Shown: positions 42,245 through 52,845, numbered from the stretch's first letter. The stretch: 64,000 bases of DNA from Oscillospiraceae bacterium (GCA_020025515.1 JAHHRZ010000001.1:62001-126000); one strand, 5' to 3'. Numbers and translations: made by a program. The notes: generated by a model from the letters alone, not told the origin.

Positions 42245-42273
42245 TTGACAACTACTGATAAAATAGGTAATAT
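42245..42273 (+). promoter_or_regulatory. Promoter and possible operator of the marR-ABC operon
   Basis: TTGACA (42245-42250), 17-base spacer, TAATAT (42268-42273). An imperfect inverted repeat just downstream (ATAGATTATTC ... GAACTATTAA, ~42273-42300) is a good candidate for MarR autorepression. Confidence 0.6.
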
Positions 42274-42324
42274 ATAGATTATTCAAAAATGAACTATTAA
42301 CATTGCGCAAAGGGAGGCGTTGCG

Positions 42325-42774
42325 GTGAATATTTCATCCATGTTTGCTTTTACATCCAGAATCCAGCGTGCCTATGAAGTGGTGAGTCAGCCGGTTTTGC
42401 ATGAATTTGAGCTGTCCAAAACATCCTTTGATATTTTGATGTTTTTAGCCAACAATCCTGACCACTACACAGCGAAAGACATCAGCGTCATTCGCAATAT
42501 CAAGCCCAATGTGGTTTCCATTCATGTGGATAAACTGGTCCACGACGGATATCTGGAGCGGCAGAGTGTGAAAGGAGATCGAAGAAAGGTTCGCTTGGTA
42601 TGCACCCCGAAGGCAGTCCCCATCATTGAAAAAGGACGATTGGCGCAGCGGAAACTGCTGGAAAACCTCAGAAAGGGTCTGAAAGAAGAAGATCTGGAAT
42701 GTTTTCGCCACTGCTTTTGTGTGATTGCAAAGAATGCAGAGGAACTTCAGAAGGAAAAGGTTCACTTAGATTAA
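42325..42774 (+). CDS. MarR family transcriptional regulator
   Basis: 149 residues from GTG 42325 behind AAAGGGAGG. Winged helix-turn-helix with YTAKDISVIRNIKPNVVSIH and the wing YLERQSVKGDRRKVRLV. It opens an operon with two ABC exporter genes, the usual arrangement for a repressor relieved by the exported compound. Confidence 0.9.
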   Translation: MNISSMFAFTSRIQRAYEVVSQPVLHEFELSKTSFDILMFLANNPDHYTAKDISVIRNIKPNVVSIHVDKLVHDGYLERQSVKGDRRKVRLVCTPKAVPIIEKGRLAQRKLLENLRKGLKEEDLECFRHCFCVIAKNAEELQKEKVHLD

Positions 42775-42792
42775 AAACGGAGGAATTATGAG

Positions 42793-44550
42793 ATGCTGAA
42801 ACTATTGAAAAAAATGCGCCTCAAGGAGATCATTATGGCGATCATCTGTGCCGTGCTGCTCCTGGGACAAATTTATTTTGACCTGAGGCTTCCAGACTAT
42901 ATGAGCGAGCTGACCATGCTCATTCAGACCCCGGGAAGTGAGATGTCTCACATCTGGAATACCGGACTGCACATGCTGTTGTGCGCCATGACCAGCGCCA
43001 TGCTGTGTATCTTCTGTGGATTTCTGGCAGCCAGGATTGCTTCCGGATTTACCTATGTGGTTCGGGAAGATTTGTTCCAGCATGTGTCCGGTCTGGGACA
43101 GCAGGAGATGCTGGGATTTTCGGTTCCCAGCCTCATCACCCGCACCACCAACGATATCACCCAGATCCAGATGGTGATTGCCATGGGATTGCAGGCCCTG
43201 ATCAAATCCCCGGTTATGGCAATCTGGGCGGTTGCCAAGATTCTGGGAAAAAGCTGGGAGCTGTCCGTGATTACAGCGGGCTTTGTCCTGGCAATCTGTC
43301 TGTCGGTGCTGGTGATTGTCTCTTCCGTTATTCGCCGGGCCCGTACCGTGCAGAGGCTTACGGATAAAATCAATCGGATTGCCCGGGAAAATTTGACCGG
43401 CATCAATGTGGTGCATGCGTTCAATGCAGAAGACTATCAGGACGAGAAGTTTGAACAGACCAATGGCGTGATGATGAAAGTGCAGCTGAAAAACCAGCGG
43501 ATCTTTGCCGCCCTGCAGCCCATTATGGCCTTGGGGATGAATGGCCTGTCTCTGTGCATTTTCTGGGTAGGCGCTGCTCTTTTAAGCGCGCTGCCTGCGG
43601 CCGGAATGATGGAGCGCATGACCATGTTCAGTAACATTGTGGTCTTCAGCACCTACGCCACCTATGTGGTGATGTCCTTTATGATGCTGGTTATGATTTT
43701 CATGCTGCTGCCTGCCGCTCAGGTTTCTGCGGAGAGAATCAATCAGGTTCTTGAAACAAAGTCCACCATTCAGGAGGGCACCCAAAAAGACGGCAGAGAA
43801 GTGGGCACGGTGGAGTTTAAGAATGTATCCTTCCGTTATCCGGAGGCGGTGCAGGATGATCTCACCGATGTAAGCTTCAAAATCAATAAGGGACAGACCC
43901 TTGCCATCATCGGCGCCACCGGCAGCGGCAAGACTACGCTGGTCAGCCTCATAGCCCGTTTTTATGATGCCACCCAGGGCGAAGTCCTGGTGGATGGGGT
44001 CAATGTCAAGGACTATACCTTTGATGGCCTGTACAACAAGCTGGGGTATGTGACGCAAAAAGCAGTGCTGTTTTCCGGCACTGTAGCAGAAAATGTGAAT
44101 TTCGGCGAGAACAGCAAGGAGCCTACCCCGGAGGATACGGACCGAGCCATTGCCCTGGCTCAGGCTGCTGAATTTGTGAACAAGCTGGAGTTCGGCAAGG
44201 AGCAGCACATTGCACAGGGCGGCAGAAATGTCTCCGGCGGACAGAAGCAGAGACTGTCCATTGCCAGAGCGCTGGCAAGAAACGCCGAGATCCTGGTCTT
44301 TGACGATTCCTTCTCCGCGCTGGACTATCGTACTGACGCAGCCCTTCGGGCCGGCCTCACAGAGCAGCTTCCTGACATTACCAAAGTCATTGTGGCCCAG
44401 AGAATCAGCACCATCCGCCATGCGGACAAGATCCTGGTTCTGGATGAGGGACGGGTCGTGGGAGACGGTACCCACGAAGAGCTGATGAAGAATTGCTCGG
44501 TGTATCGTGAAATTGCCATGTCTCAGCTTTCTGAAGCGGAATTGGCCTAA
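42793..44550 (+). CDS. Heterodimeric ABC exporter subunit 1 (degenerate site)
   Basis: 585 residues: six membrane helices (~1-320) and a nucleotide-binding domain with Walker A GATGSGKTT, signature NVSGGQKQR, and Walker B ILVFDDS. The catalytic glutamate after Walker B is Asp here, as in the degenerate-site half of TM287/288- and BmrCD-type exporters. Its intact VSGGQ signature completes the active site of the partner encoded 17 bases downstream. Likely exports drugs or peptides. Confidence 0.92.
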   Translation: MLKLLKKMRLKEIIMAIICAVLLLGQIYFDLRLPDYMSELTMLIQTPGSEMSHIWNTGLHMLLCAMTSAMLCIFCGFLAARIASGFTYVVREDLFQHVSGLGQQEMLGFSVPSLITRTTNDITQIQMVIAMGLQALIKSPVMAIWAVAKILGKSWELSVITAGFVLAICLSVLVIVSSVIRRARTVQRLTDKINRIARENLTGINVVHAFNAEDYQDEKFEQTNGVMMKVQLKNQRIFAALQPIMALGMNGLSLCIFWVGAALLSALPAAGMMERMTMFSNIVVFSTYATYVVMSFMMLVMIFMLLPAAQVSAERINQVLETKSTIQEGTQKDGREVGTVEFKNVSFRYPEAVQDDLTDVSFKINKGQTLAIIGATGSGKTTLVSLIARFYDATQGEVLVDGVNVKDYTFDGLYNKLGYVTQKAVLFSGTVAENVNFGENSKEPTPEDTDRAIALAQAAEFVNKLEFGKEQHIAQGGRNVSGGQKQRLSIARALARNAEILVFDDSFSALDYRTDAALRAGLTEQLPDITKVIVAQRISTIRHADKILVLDEGRVVGDGTHEELMKNCSVYREIAMSQLSEAELA

Positions 44551-44567
44551 AGGGAGGGGAGATTTCA

Positions 44568-46331
44568 ATGAAGAAAAAGAATCAAATGTTTTCTGCGCTG
44601 GGAAAAGTTTCCGGCTATATGAAAGATAAAATTCCGGTGGTGGTGTTTGCCTTGGTGCTGGCTGCGCTTGGTGCGGTGCTGACCATTGTTGGCCCGGACA
44701 AAATCGGGCAGATGACAGATCTGATGCGAGACGGCCTGGCCACCGGCATCGATATGCAGGCCGTGAGTAAAATCGGTATCACCCTGGCGATCATCTACGG
44801 GGCAAGTGCTCTGTTCACCTTCGTGCAGCACTACATCATGGCAACCGTGACCCTGGGAACCTCCAGACGGATGCGTGGGGACCTGTCCAGAAAAATCAAT
44901 CAGGTTCCCATGAGCTATTTTAACAGAACCGCCCAGGGCGATGTGCTGAGCCGGATCACAAACGATGTGCAGACCCTCCAGCAGGGTTTGGCCAACAGCT
45001 TGCCCGGCATCATCAGCGCCTCTGCCCAGTTCGTTGGATGCATCATTATGATGTTTGTCACGGAATGGAGAATGGCTCTGTGTGTGGTTGTGGTCACCTT
45101 CCTGGGTGTGATGCTCCTGATGTTGGTGATGACCCATTCCCAGAAGTATTTCGTTGCAAGGCAGGAGCACCTGGGCACCTTGAATGGATTTGTTGAGGAA
45201 ATGTATTCCGGCCATGAGGTGCTTCGGATTTCCTGCGCAGGCAGAAAAGTCAATGAGCAGTTTCTGAAGTTCAATCAGGCCGTCTATGATGCCAACTGGA
45301 AATCCCAATTCCTGTCCGGCATTATGCAGCCCCTCATGAATGTCATTGGCAATATCGGCTATGTGGTGGTCTGCGTGGTAGGTGCGGCTTTGGCTATGAA
45401 TGGCTCCATTGCCTTTGGCGTGATTGTATCTTTCATTCTCTATGTCCGTCTTTTTACTGCGCCACTGACCCAGATTGCACAGGGTATGACCAACCTCCAG
45501 ACGGCTTCCGCCTCCGCTACCAGAATCTTTGAGTTTTTGGAGACAGAGGAGCTGTCCGACGAGAGTGATAAGAAGGATACGCTGGAAGCCGTAAAGGGAG
45601 AAGTGTCCTTTGACCATGTCCACTTCAGCTATCCCGAAACCCCGGACAAGGTGATTATCAATGACTTCTCCACCCATGTGAAGCCCGGCCAGAAGGTTGC
45701 CATCGTCGGCCCCACCGGTGCGGGCAAGACCACCATGGTCAACCTGCTGATGCGGTTTTTTGAAATCAACAGCGGTTCCATTTCCATTGACGGCGTGCCC
45801 ACTTCTCAGCTCAAGCGGGAAAACATCCACGAGCTGTTCAGCATGGTGCTCCAGGACACCTGGCTCTTTGAGGGTACCGTCCGGGAGAACCTGGTGTACA
45901 ACATGGAGGGGATCTCCGATGAGGATTTGGAGCGGGTCTGCAAGGCCTGCGGCCTGTCCCACTTTGTCCATTCTCTGCCCCATGGGTTTGATACGGAGCT
46001 TTCCGACAGCACCACCATTTCAGCGGGCCAGAAACAGCTGCTCACCATCGCCCGGGCCATGCTGCAAAACAGCCCCATGCTGATTCTGGACGAAGCCACA
46101 TCCTCTGTGGACACCAGAACCGAGGCCATTATTCAAAGGGCCATGGATGAGCTTACGAAGGGCAGAACCAGCTTCGTGATTGCCCACCGCCTTTCTACCA
46201 TTAAGAACGCAGACATGATTCTGGTGATGAAAGACGGCGATGTCATCGAGAGCGGCAATCATCAGGAGCTGATGGACAAGGGCGGCTTCTACTGCGACCT
46301 GTACAACAGCCAGTTCGATCAGGCAGTTTAA
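44568..46331 (+). CDS. Heterodimeric ABC exporter subunit 2 (consensus site)
   Basis: 587 residues: six-helix membrane domain and ATPase with Walker A GPTGAGKTT, Walker B LILDEATSSVD with catalytic Glu, and H-loop VIAHRLST. The signature reads ISAGQKQ rather than LSGGQ, so the ATP site it shares with subunit 1 is degenerate while the other is functional. The complementary defects confirm the pairing. Confidence 0.93.
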   Translation: MKKKNQMFSALGKVSGYMKDKIPVVVFALVLAALGAVLTIVGPDKIGQMTDLMRDGLATGIDMQAVSKIGITLAIIYGASALFTFVQHYIMATVTLGTSRRMRGDLSRKINQVPMSYFNRTAQGDVLSRITNDVQTLQQGLANSLPGIISASAQFVGCIIMMFVTEWRMALCVVVVTFLGVMLLMLVMTHSQKYFVARQEHLGTLNGFVEEMYSGHEVLRISCAGRKVNEQFLKFNQAVYDANWKSQFLSGIMQPLMNVIGNIGYVVVCVVGAALAMNGSIAFGVIVSFILYVRLFTAPLTQIAQGMTNLQTASASATRIFEFLETEELSDESDKKDTLEAVKGEVSFDHVHFSYPETPDKVIINDFSTHVKPGQKVAIVGPTGAGKTTMVNLLMRFFEINSGSISIDGVPTSQLKRENIHELFSMVLQDTWLFEGTVRENLVYNMEGISDEDLERVCKACGLSHFVHSLPHGFDTELSDSTTISAGQKQLLTIARAMLQNSPMLILDEATSSVDTRTEAIIQRAMDELTKGRTSFVIAHRLSTIKNADMILVMKDGDVIESGNHQELMDKGGFYCDLYNSQFDQAV

Positions 46332-46346
46332 CGAGGAGGTGCGGAT

Positions 46347-46949
46347 ATGAATGTGCGATATATTGCCATTGAAAGAGAATACGGCAGTGCCGGAACCAAA
46401 ATTGCCCAGGAGGCTTCCCGACTGTGTGGAGTACCAAACTATGGCCGGGAAATTATGCAGGCCGTGGCAAAGGAACAGAATGTATCGGAAAAGGTCCTGG
46501 AGGAATATGAAGAAAGCGTATCCAGCAGTTTCCTTTATTCTCTCTTTGTGATGAGCCAGTCTCAGACAGCCGACCCGGATCTTTTGTCTCAGGAGGCAAA
46601 GCTCTATGTGGCGGAGACCCGTGTGATTAAGAACATGGCGGACAACGGTCCCGCAATCTTTGTAGGGCACTGCGCCTGTCATGCTCTGAAAGACCAGGAG
46701 GGCGTTGTGCGGGTGTTCATCCACGGAACCGATGAGGACAAGAGACGAAGAGTGATTGAGGATTACGGGATTCCCGAAGGGGAGGCCGCTGCCACCTTCC
46801 GAAGATACAACAAAAAGCGTGCCAATTATTACGCCTTCTGCACCCAGAAGAAATGGAATGACCTGAAAAACTATGACATGGTTCTGGACAGCTCCAGTCT
46901 GGGCATTGAGGGATGCGCCAGAGTGCTGGCAGCCTTGTTTCAGAAGTAA
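46347..46949 (+). CDS. Cytidylate kinase-like family protein
   Basis: 200 residues. The N-terminal REYGSAGTKIAQ replaces the usual P-loop of cytidylate kinase (family PF13189, seen as REFGSGG in many Clostridia). The EAKLYVAETRVI and GHCACHALKD blocks follow. The true substrate of these proteins is not established. It lies 15 bases after the exporter gene and ends with a terminator. Confidence 0.8.
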   Translation: MNVRYIAIEREYGSAGTKIAQEASRLCGVPNYGREIMQAVAKEQNVSEKVLEEYEESVSSSFLYSLFVMSQSQTADPDLLSQEAKLYVAETRVIKNMADNGPAIFVGHCACHALKDQEGVVRVFIHGTDEDKRRRVIEDYGIPEGEAAATFRRYNKKRANYYAFCTQKKWNDLKNYDMVLDSSSLGIEGCARVLAALFQK

Positions 46950-46971
46950 GAAGTCGTCAACCAAATAACAG

Positions 46972-47019
46972 AAAGACCATGGAAACCAGTTCATACATAG
47001 GTTCCATGGTCTTTCTTTG
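46972..47019 (+). terminator. Terminator of the marR-ABC operon
   Basis: AAAGACCATGGAA / TTCCATGGTCTTT, 13-bp stem, followed by CTTTG. Confidence 0.82.
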
Positions 47020-47033
47020 TATCAGGTTTGGGA

Positions 47034-47080
47034 CACAAAAGACAATGCCTGCCGCAGATGCAGCAGGCATTGTTTCCTTT
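47034..47080 (-). terminator. Terminator of the nucleoside ABC operon
   Basis: ACAATGCCTGC / GCAGGCATTGT, 11-bp stem next to CTTTTGTG on the minus strand; it ends two bases before the stop at 47083 and may work both ways. Confidence 0.8.
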
Positions 47081-47082
47081 GA

Positions 47083-48030
47083 TTATCGGCTTCCCTTGTC
47101 GTATGGGATACCCTCGGCCTTGGGGGCGCGGGATTTCTTGGAGGTGAAAGCCAGAACCAGCATGGATGCCACGAAGGGCATCATGTTGTAGATTTCCTTG
47201 GGCCAATGCAGAGAGGCCAGGAAGGGGATGGAGTCAAAGATGTTTGCCATGGCACGGAACACCGCGAAAAACACAGAGGCCAGAGCAATATTCAGAGGCT
47301 TCCACTGGCCGAAGATCATGACTGCCAGAGCCAGGAAGCCCATACCGGCCACGCCCTGCTCAAAGTTCCAGTCGCCAACTGCGGGGACCACATAGGCCAT
47401 ACCGCCGATGCCGCCCAGGACACCGGACAGGAGAACACCGGCCCAGCGCATCTTGTACACGTTGATGCCCACGGAGTCCGCAGCCTGGGGATGCTCACCG
47501 CAGGCCATGAGGCGCATACCAAAGCGGGACTTGTACAGGATGTACCAGGAGGCAGCCAGAATCACCAGTCCCAGTACGAAGAACCAGTTGATGGTCAGAG
47601 GTCCGATCTGGAAGGAGAAGTCATTGGAGTTAAAGACTGCGTTGGCATTGGAGCTGTAGGTGATCTTGGGGGAGTCGTTGCCGTTGACTCGCTTGGCAAC
47701 CACCATGGCAACCGCAGTTGCCAGCAGATTCAGAGCGGTACCGCCAATGGTCTGGTCTGCCTTCAGATTGATGGCAGAGAAGGCCAGCAGGGAGGAGTAC
47801 AAAGCACCTGCAATCCCGGCACAGAGGATGGTGATGATGACACCCAGAAAGGGATTGACCCCGGCGGCATTGAGCACATTGATCATAATGACGCCCATGA
47901 GGGCACCAATGACCATGATACCTTCCAGAGCAATATTGATTACGCCGGAGCGCTCAGCAAACATACCGCCCAGAGCAACCAGCATGAGAACACAGGAATA
48001 AAGAAGGGTGTATTTCAGAAGCAGCCACAT
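47083..48030 (-). CDS. Nucleoside ABC transporter permease (NupQ/YufQ type)
   Basis: 315 residues, eight or more membrane helices, with GGMFAERSGVINIALEGIM-type family text at the N-terminus and MACGEHPQAADSVGINVY in the middle. These are hallmarks of the BmpA-linked ribonucleoside importer permeases. The start overlaps the previous stop by one base (TAATG). Second of two permeases. Confidence 0.92.
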   Translation of the reverse strand: MWLLLKYTLLYSCVLMLVALGGMFAERSGVINIALEGIMVIGALMGVIMINVLNAAGVNPFLGVIITILCAGIAGALYSSLLAFSAINLKADQTIGGTALNLLATAVAMVVAKRVNGNDSPKITYSSNANAVFNSNDFSFQIGPLTINWFFVLGLVILAASWYILYKSRFGMRLMACGEHPQAADSVGINVYKMRWAGVLLSGVLGGIGGMAYVVPAVGDWNFEQGVAGMGFLALAVMIFGQWKPLNIALASVFFAVFRAMANIFDSIPFLASLHWPKEIYNMMPFVASMLVLAFTSKKSRAPKAEGIPYDKGSR

Positions 48031-49262
48031 TACGCATCGGCCTCCTTTCCGTTGTCATTGGAAGTGGATTTGACGGCCTTGGGCTTTCTGGTAAAGAGCT
48101 TCATAATACGGCCCTTGAACAGAAGACTGAAGGCACACAGATAGATCACCACGCCGGAGATGATATCGGCAACCTCACTGGGGAAGAGCTTTGCGGTCAT
48201 AAAGCCGCCGCCGGTGGTGATATGGGAGATAAAGGCGGCAGAGAAAATGGTGCCGATGGGATTGGAAGAGGCCAGCAGGGCAACAGAAATACCGTTAAAG
48301 CCGGTAGCCGGAAGGATGGTAGAGACCAGAGGCTCCCACTCCTTGCTGCCGGACAGATAGAACAGACCGGCACCGAAGCCAGCCAAAGCGCCGGCAATGC
48401 TCATAGACAGCACAATGTTCTTCTTCTCGTTGATACCGGCGTACCGGGCGGCTTCCTTGTTATGGCCGCAGGCCTTCAGCTCATAGCCGAAGGTGGTCTT
48501 GTTAATCATGATCCAAACAAGAATGGCCACGGCAATGGCAATAAAGATGCCGATGGAGGGCTCGAACATACCGCCAAAGTAGTCCTTGCCACCTGACTTG
48601 ATATTGAAGGTAGGAAGCAGGGAATCAGGAGAGGCCTGCTTCAAGGTGTAGGTTTTGGTTGTGTTGGAGTTAAACATGGGACCGGTGCCGCCCTGATAAA
48701 TCATGGTATTGACGGCATACAGACCGATCCAGTTGAACATGATGGAGGTAATGACCTCGTTGACATTGAGAAACGCCTTGAAGAATCCGGGAATGGCACC
48801 CCAGATGGCACCGCCCAGGGTGGCAGCCAGCAGACACACCCACCAAGGGGCTTTCAGAATGATGGCACAGTACAGGGCGCAGAAGGCACCTACCGTGTAC
48901 TGACCGGCAGCACCGATGTTGAACAGGCCGGTCTTAAAAGCAAAGGCCACGGAAAGACCGGTCATAATGAGGGGGGCGGCCTGAAGGATCTCCATGCGCA
49001 CGCCCATACCCATGGTATTTGCGGTTTTGAAGAAGCCGCCCTGCAAGATGGCCTTAAAGCCCTGCTCCCAGGTAATTTTGATCAGCTCACCAAAGGAAAC
49101 GGAACCGCCGCCCTGGGCGATGGTGATACCGCCCAGAATCAAAAGGGCGATAAAGCCGACAAAAAGACCGATGACAACACATGCAAGCGAGGCAAGGAAT
49201 GTGGTCATGGAAGCAGTCGTCTTTTGCAGCAGGGGGCTGCTCGGTTTGTTTTGTTTACTCAT
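48030..49262 (-). CDS. Nucleoside ABC transporter permease (NupP/YufP type)
   Basis: 410 residues with ~9-10 membrane helices. The [24 protein letters not shown] block and the [20 protein letters not shown] region are the counterparts of those in the partner permease. Twelve bases after the ATPase gene, same transcript. Confidence 0.92.
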   Translation of the reverse strand: MSKQNKPSSPLLQKTTASMTTFLASLACVVIGLFVGFIALLILGGITIAQGGGSVSFGELIKITWEQGFKAILQGGFFKTANTMGMGVRMEILQAAPLIMTGLSVAFAFKTGLFNIGAAGQYTVGAFCALYCAIILKAPWWVCLLAATLGGAIWGAIPGFFKAFLNVNEVITSIMFNWIGLYAVNTMIYQGGTGPMFNSNTTKTYTLKQASPDSLLPTFNIKSGGKDYFGGMFEPSIGIFIAIAVAILVWIMINKTTFGYELKACGHNKEAARYAGINEKKNIVLSMSIAGALAGFGAGLFYLSGSKEWEPLVSTILPATGFNGISVALLASSNPIGTIFSAAFISHITTGGGFMTAKLFPSEVADIISGVVIYLCAFSLLFKGRIMKLFTRKPKAVKSTSNDNGKEADA

Positions 49263-49273
49263 AACTGGCCTCC

Positions 49274-50797
49274 TTACTCCTTCCGTGCGGCGCCGGCCAT
49301 ATACAGGCCCAAAGTCTGCACATCGGTGGCCTTGGGGTCAAACTCGCCCACAATTTCACCTTCATACATGACCAGGATCCGGTCGGACAGATTCATAACT
49401 TCATCCAGCTCCAGAGAGACCAGCAAGACAGCCTTGCCGGCATCCCGCTGAGCAATAAGCTGCTTGTGGATGTATTCAATGGCGCCAACATCCAGGCCAC
49501 GGGTGGGCTGCACCGCAACCAGAAGTTCAGGGCCCCGGTCGATTTCACGGGCAATGATGGCCTTCTGCTGGTTACCGCCGGACATGCTCCGGGCGATGGT
49601 GGTGGCACCCTGACCGGAACGGACATCATACTGCTCAATGAGAGCGTTCGCATAGTCCCGGACGGCCCGGCTCTTGATAAAGCCGCCAGCCTGGAACCGT
49701 TTGGACCAGTAGGTTTGCAGAACCATGTTGTCCTCCAGGGTATAGTCCAGCACCAGACCGTGCTTATGCCGGTCCTCAGGGATGTGGCTCATGCCCATCT
49801 TACTGCGGGCACGGATGGAAGCTTTGGTAATATCCTTACCGCAGAGCTTCACGCTGCCGGAAACCACCTTGTCCAGCCCGGTAATGGCATGGACAAACTC
49901 AGTCTGACCGTTGCCCTCAATACCGGCCAAACAGACGATTTCACCTTGACGCACCGTGAGGGAAGCGTTCTTGACGGCGTTGTTTTTGTGTACATGAGAG
50001 GCAACCGTCAGATTGTTGACCTCTAGCACCACATCGCCGGGGACTTTGTCGCTCTTCTGGGCGGTGAGCTGCACATCACGGCCCACCATGAGGCGGGACA
50101 TTTCTTCCACAGAGGTGGGAGCCACATCCACGGTTCCGGTGCATTTGCCCTTGCGCAGGACGGTGCAGCGGTCGGCCACGGCCTTGATTTCAGCCAGCTT
50201 GTGGGTAATGAAGAGGATGGACTTTCCCTCTTCCTTGAAGCTGCGCATGATATCCATAAGCTCATCAATTTCCTGTGGGGTCAGAACGGCAGTGGGCTCG
50301 TCAAAGATCAGAATTTCATTGTCCCGATAGAGCATCTTCAGAATTTCCACACGCTGCTGCATACCCACAGAGATATCTTCCACCTTTGCGTCAGGATCTA
50401 CTTTGAGACCGTAGCGATTGGACAGAGCGACAACCTTTTTTCGGGCGGTGGCACGATCCACCATGGGGCCCTTGCAGGGCTCGGCACCCAGAATGATATT
50501 GTCCAGAACGGTAAAGCACTCTACAAGCTTAAAATGCTGATGCACCATACCGATACGCAGTGCTGTGGCATCATTGGGGTTCTTGATGGACACAACCTGA
50601 CCGTCCTTCTTGATCACACCAGCTTCCGGCTGGTACAGACCGAACAGGACGCTCATGAGGGTGGATTTACCGGCACCGTTTTCGCCAAGCAGTGCATGAA
50701 TTTCACCCCGCTTCAGCTGCAGGGTGATGTTATCGTTGGCTTTGATTCCGGGGAATTCCTTGGTTATGTTCAGCATCTCAATTACATAATCTTCCAT
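49274..50797 (-). CDS. Nucleoside ABC transporter ATPase, tandem (NupO/YufO type)
   Basis: 507 residues with two fused ATPase domains, as in sugar/nucleoside importers. The first has Walker [10 protein letters not shown], signature SVGMQQR and Walker [16 protein letters not shown]; the second has a modified P-loop [10 protein letters not shown] and a SGGNQQK signature. It energises the two permeases for uptake of nucleosides delivered by the BMP lipoprotein. Confidence 0.94.
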   Translation of the reverse strand: MEDYVIEMLNITKEFPGIKANDNITLQLKRGEIHALLGENGAGKSTLMSVLFGLYQPEAGVIKKDGQVVSIKNPNDATALRIGMVHQHFKLVECFTVLDNIILGAEPCKGPMVDRATARKKVVALSNRYGLKVDPDAKVEDISVGMQQRVEILKMLYRDNEILIFDEPTAVLTPQEIDELMDIMRSFKEEGKSILFITHKLAEIKAVADRCTVLRKGKCTGTVDVAPTSVEEMSRLMVGRDVQLTAQKSDKVPGDVVLEVNNLTVASHVHKNNAVKNASLTVRQGEIVCLAGIEGNGQTEFVHAITGLDKVVSGSVKLCGKDITKASIRARSKMGMSHIPEDRHKHGLVLDYTLEDNMVLQTYWSKRFQAGGFIKSRAVRDYANALIEQYDVRSGQGATTIARSMSGGNQQKAIIAREIDRGPELLVAVQPTRGLDVGAIEYIHKQLIAQRDAGKAVLLVSLELDEVMNLSDRILVMYEGEIVGEFDPKATDVQTLGLYMAGAARKE

Positions 50798-50940
50798 GAG
50801 GTCACTCCCTTATACGTCGTTTTTTGCTGTCTTACTATTATAACGGAAAATCCGTCGAATTACAATAGAAATATGAAAAAGGAAATCACTTCATAAATGA
50901 ATGAAAAATGGTTGCAGTGGATATTCCAGGGAATATGCGC

Positions 50941-50969
50941 AAAAATCCCCCCGGAAGATCCGGGGGGAT
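50941..50969 (-). terminator. Terminator after the BMP lipoprotein gene
   Basis: ATCCCCCCGG / CCGGGGGGAT, 10-bp stem, followed by TTTTT on the minus strand, in front of the transporter genes. It probably allows partial readthrough so that binding protein exceeds membrane subunits. Confidence 0.85.
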
Positions 50970-50983
50970 GGACAGCTATGTAA

Positions 50984-52180
50984 TTAGCCGATGTTGTTCA
51001 CAGTGGTGAACTCAGAAACGGTGGGCATTACCTTAGCGTCGCTGGAGTTGTCAACGGTGGTAGTGCCGTTCTTGATGGCTTCCTTCACAGTCTCGTACTG
51101 CTCGGTGGTGAAGTTAGCAAACTTCCAGGAAGTCTCAGCGGTGGGCAGGCCGACATAGTCGCCTTCCTTCAGGCCGAAGTTGGTGACCTTGCCGCCGTAG
51201 TTGGACCAGTTGCCATTGTTCAGCTCGTCCAGAACGGTCTCGGTGACGTTCTGCAGGCCCTTCATGGCGGAGGTCACAAACAGCTCGGACAGGTGAGCCT
51301 GATCAACGTCAACACCGATGACCTTGCCGTTGTTCTTGCCGGCAGCCTCCAGAGCGGAGGTGTAGATGCCGCCGCCGCAGGCGAAGACGATCTCGGTGCC
51401 GGCCTGATACCAGCCTTCCATCTTAGCAGTCACTTCGGGAGTGCCCTTGAAGTCGCCGCCGTAGGTGTAGTTGATCTCGATCTTGGTGTTGGTCTCCTTG
51501 GCAGCTGCATCAGCGCCCTGGATGAAGCCGTAGCCGTAACGGATAACAGCGGGAACGGCCATGCCGCCCAGGAAGCCCAGCTTGGTGTAGCCGTCCTTCA
51601 CAGCAGCGTAACCGGCCAGATAACCAGCCTGCTCCTCGGAGAAGGTCATGCAGGCAACATTGGAGGCAGGCTCCTCGAAGGTCTGGAAGTCCATGGTCAG
51701 GTCGCCGCTGCCAACGTCAACAGCGATGAAGTAGACATCGGGGTACTCCTTCTGAACGGTCAGGATGGTTGAGCCGAACAAGTAGCCGGGCATAACAATG
51801 ACGTTTGCGCCCTCGTTGATGGCCTGGCCAACGGACATCACACGAGCGTCGGTGGAGTCCTCGCTGGGCTGATAGTAGGTGTACTCAATGTTGTGAGCCT
51901 CACACCAAGCCTTGGTGCCCTGCCAGCAAGCCTGGTTGAAAGACTCGTCGTCGATGGTACCCACGTCGGTAACCAGAGCGACCTTCTTTACAACGGCAGC
52001 GTCAACAGGCATCTCGGTGGTCTCGCCAGTAGCGGTCTCACCGGTGGACTCAGAGGATTTGGTCTCGGTTGCGTCGGTCTTGGCAGTGGTGGTCTCGCCA
52101 GAGTCATTGCTCTTGCCGCAGCCTGCAAACAGGCCGGTGACCATCATAGCAGCCAAAAGCAGTGCGATGATTTTCTTCAT
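50984..52180 (-). CDS. BMP family nucleoside-binding lipoprotein
   Basis: 398 residues from ATG 52180 (GGAGGT upstream); longer starts add an unlikely leader. Lipobox LFAGC, a Thr/Glu-rich linker (~25-60), then the BMP/Med fold: VALVTDVGTIDDESFNQ, the nucleoside-binding Asp/Asn residues of the family, and KVIGVDVDQAHL. It captures nucleosides outside the membrane for the ABC importer. A TTGATT ... TAAAAG promoter-like pair lies ~65 bases before the start. Confidence 0.93.
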   Translation of the reverse strand: MKKIIALLLAAMMVTGLFAGCGKSNDSGETTTAKTDATETKSSESTGETATGETTEMPVDAAVVKKVALVTDVGTIDDESFNQACWQGTKAWCEAHNIEYTYYQPSEDSTDARVMSVGQAINEGANVIVMPGYLFGSTILTVQKEYPDVYFIAVDVGSGDLTMDFQTFEEPASNVACMTFSEEQAGYLAGYAAVKDGYTKLGFLGGMAVPAVIRYGYGFIQGADAAAKETNTKIEINYTYGGDFKGTPEVTAKMEGWYQAGTEIVFACGGGIYTSALEAAGKNNGKVIGVDVDQAHLSELFVTSAMKGLQNVTETVLDELNNGNWSNYGGKVTNFGLKEGDYVGLPTAETSWKFANFTTEQYETVKEAIKNGTTTVDNSSDAKVMPTVSEFTTVNNIG

Positions 52181-52337
52181 TTTGTTTACCTCCAAATATA
52201 ATTGATATTGGACACGAACAGCACGGACGAATCCATGCTGTGTCTCTTCTTTTACCACATTTTCACTAAAAAATCAACCGTTTAATCAATCTTTGTATAC
52301 AATGACCAACAAACGGGATCATTTTAGAAAAAAACTG

Positions 52338-52748
52338 TTACTTCATATGTTCTTTCGCGGAAAAACTATAGGGCAGCAGTTCCTCCAACGTGTGGGTTTC
52401 AAAGGAACCCTGGGGACCGCCCATATAGATCTGGAAAGCGTTGTCGCAGAATTCCCGCATGACCTGACGGCAGACGCCGCAGGGAGGGAAGGTGCCGGAG
52501 AGCACGCCGCCTTTACCGCCTACCACTGCAATGGCGACAAAATCCCGCTTTCCGTCATAGACGGCTTTGAAAAAAGCGGTGCGCTCTGCGCAGATGGTGG
52601 GGGTGTAGGAAGCGTTTTCAATGTTGCAGCCCTGATAAACAGAGCCATCTGCGCAAAGAAGCGCAGCTCCAACCTGATAGCCGGAATAGGGGGCATAGGC
52701 TTTCTTCATGGCCTCTATCGCCAAAGAGACAAGAGCTTCTGGTTTCAT
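52338..52748 (-). CDS. cdd: Cytidine deaminase
   Basis: 136 residues from ATG 52748 behind AGGAGG. Zinc and catalytic residues: TICAERTAFF (Cys-Ala-Glu) and PPCGVCRQ (Pro-Cys-x-x-Cys). It deaminates cytidine and deoxycytidine to uridine and deoxyuridine in the salvage pathway served by the neighbouring transporter. A terminator separates it from deoB. Confidence 0.96.
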   Translation of the reverse strand: MKPEALVSLAIEAMKKAYAPYSGYQVGAALLCADGSVYQGCNIENASYTPTICAERTAFFKAVYDGKRDFVAIAVVGGKGGVLSGTFPPCGVCRQVMREFCDNAFQIYMGGPQGSFETHTLEELLPYSFSAKEHMK

Positions 52749-52796
52749 GGAAATCCTCCTTGATTGCATGTGTATAACACACAGGATGTAGATCGG

Positions 52797-52837
52797 GAAA
52801 AAGCGGGGCTATCTCAGCAAACTTGAGATAGCCCCGG
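52797..52837 (-). terminator. Terminator of the tdk-deo operon
   Basis: GGGGCTATCTCA / TGAGATAGCCCC, 12-bp stem, followed on the minus strand by GCTTTTTCC, ten bases after the deoB stop. Confidence 0.9.
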
Positions 52838-52845
52838 CCGGGAAC

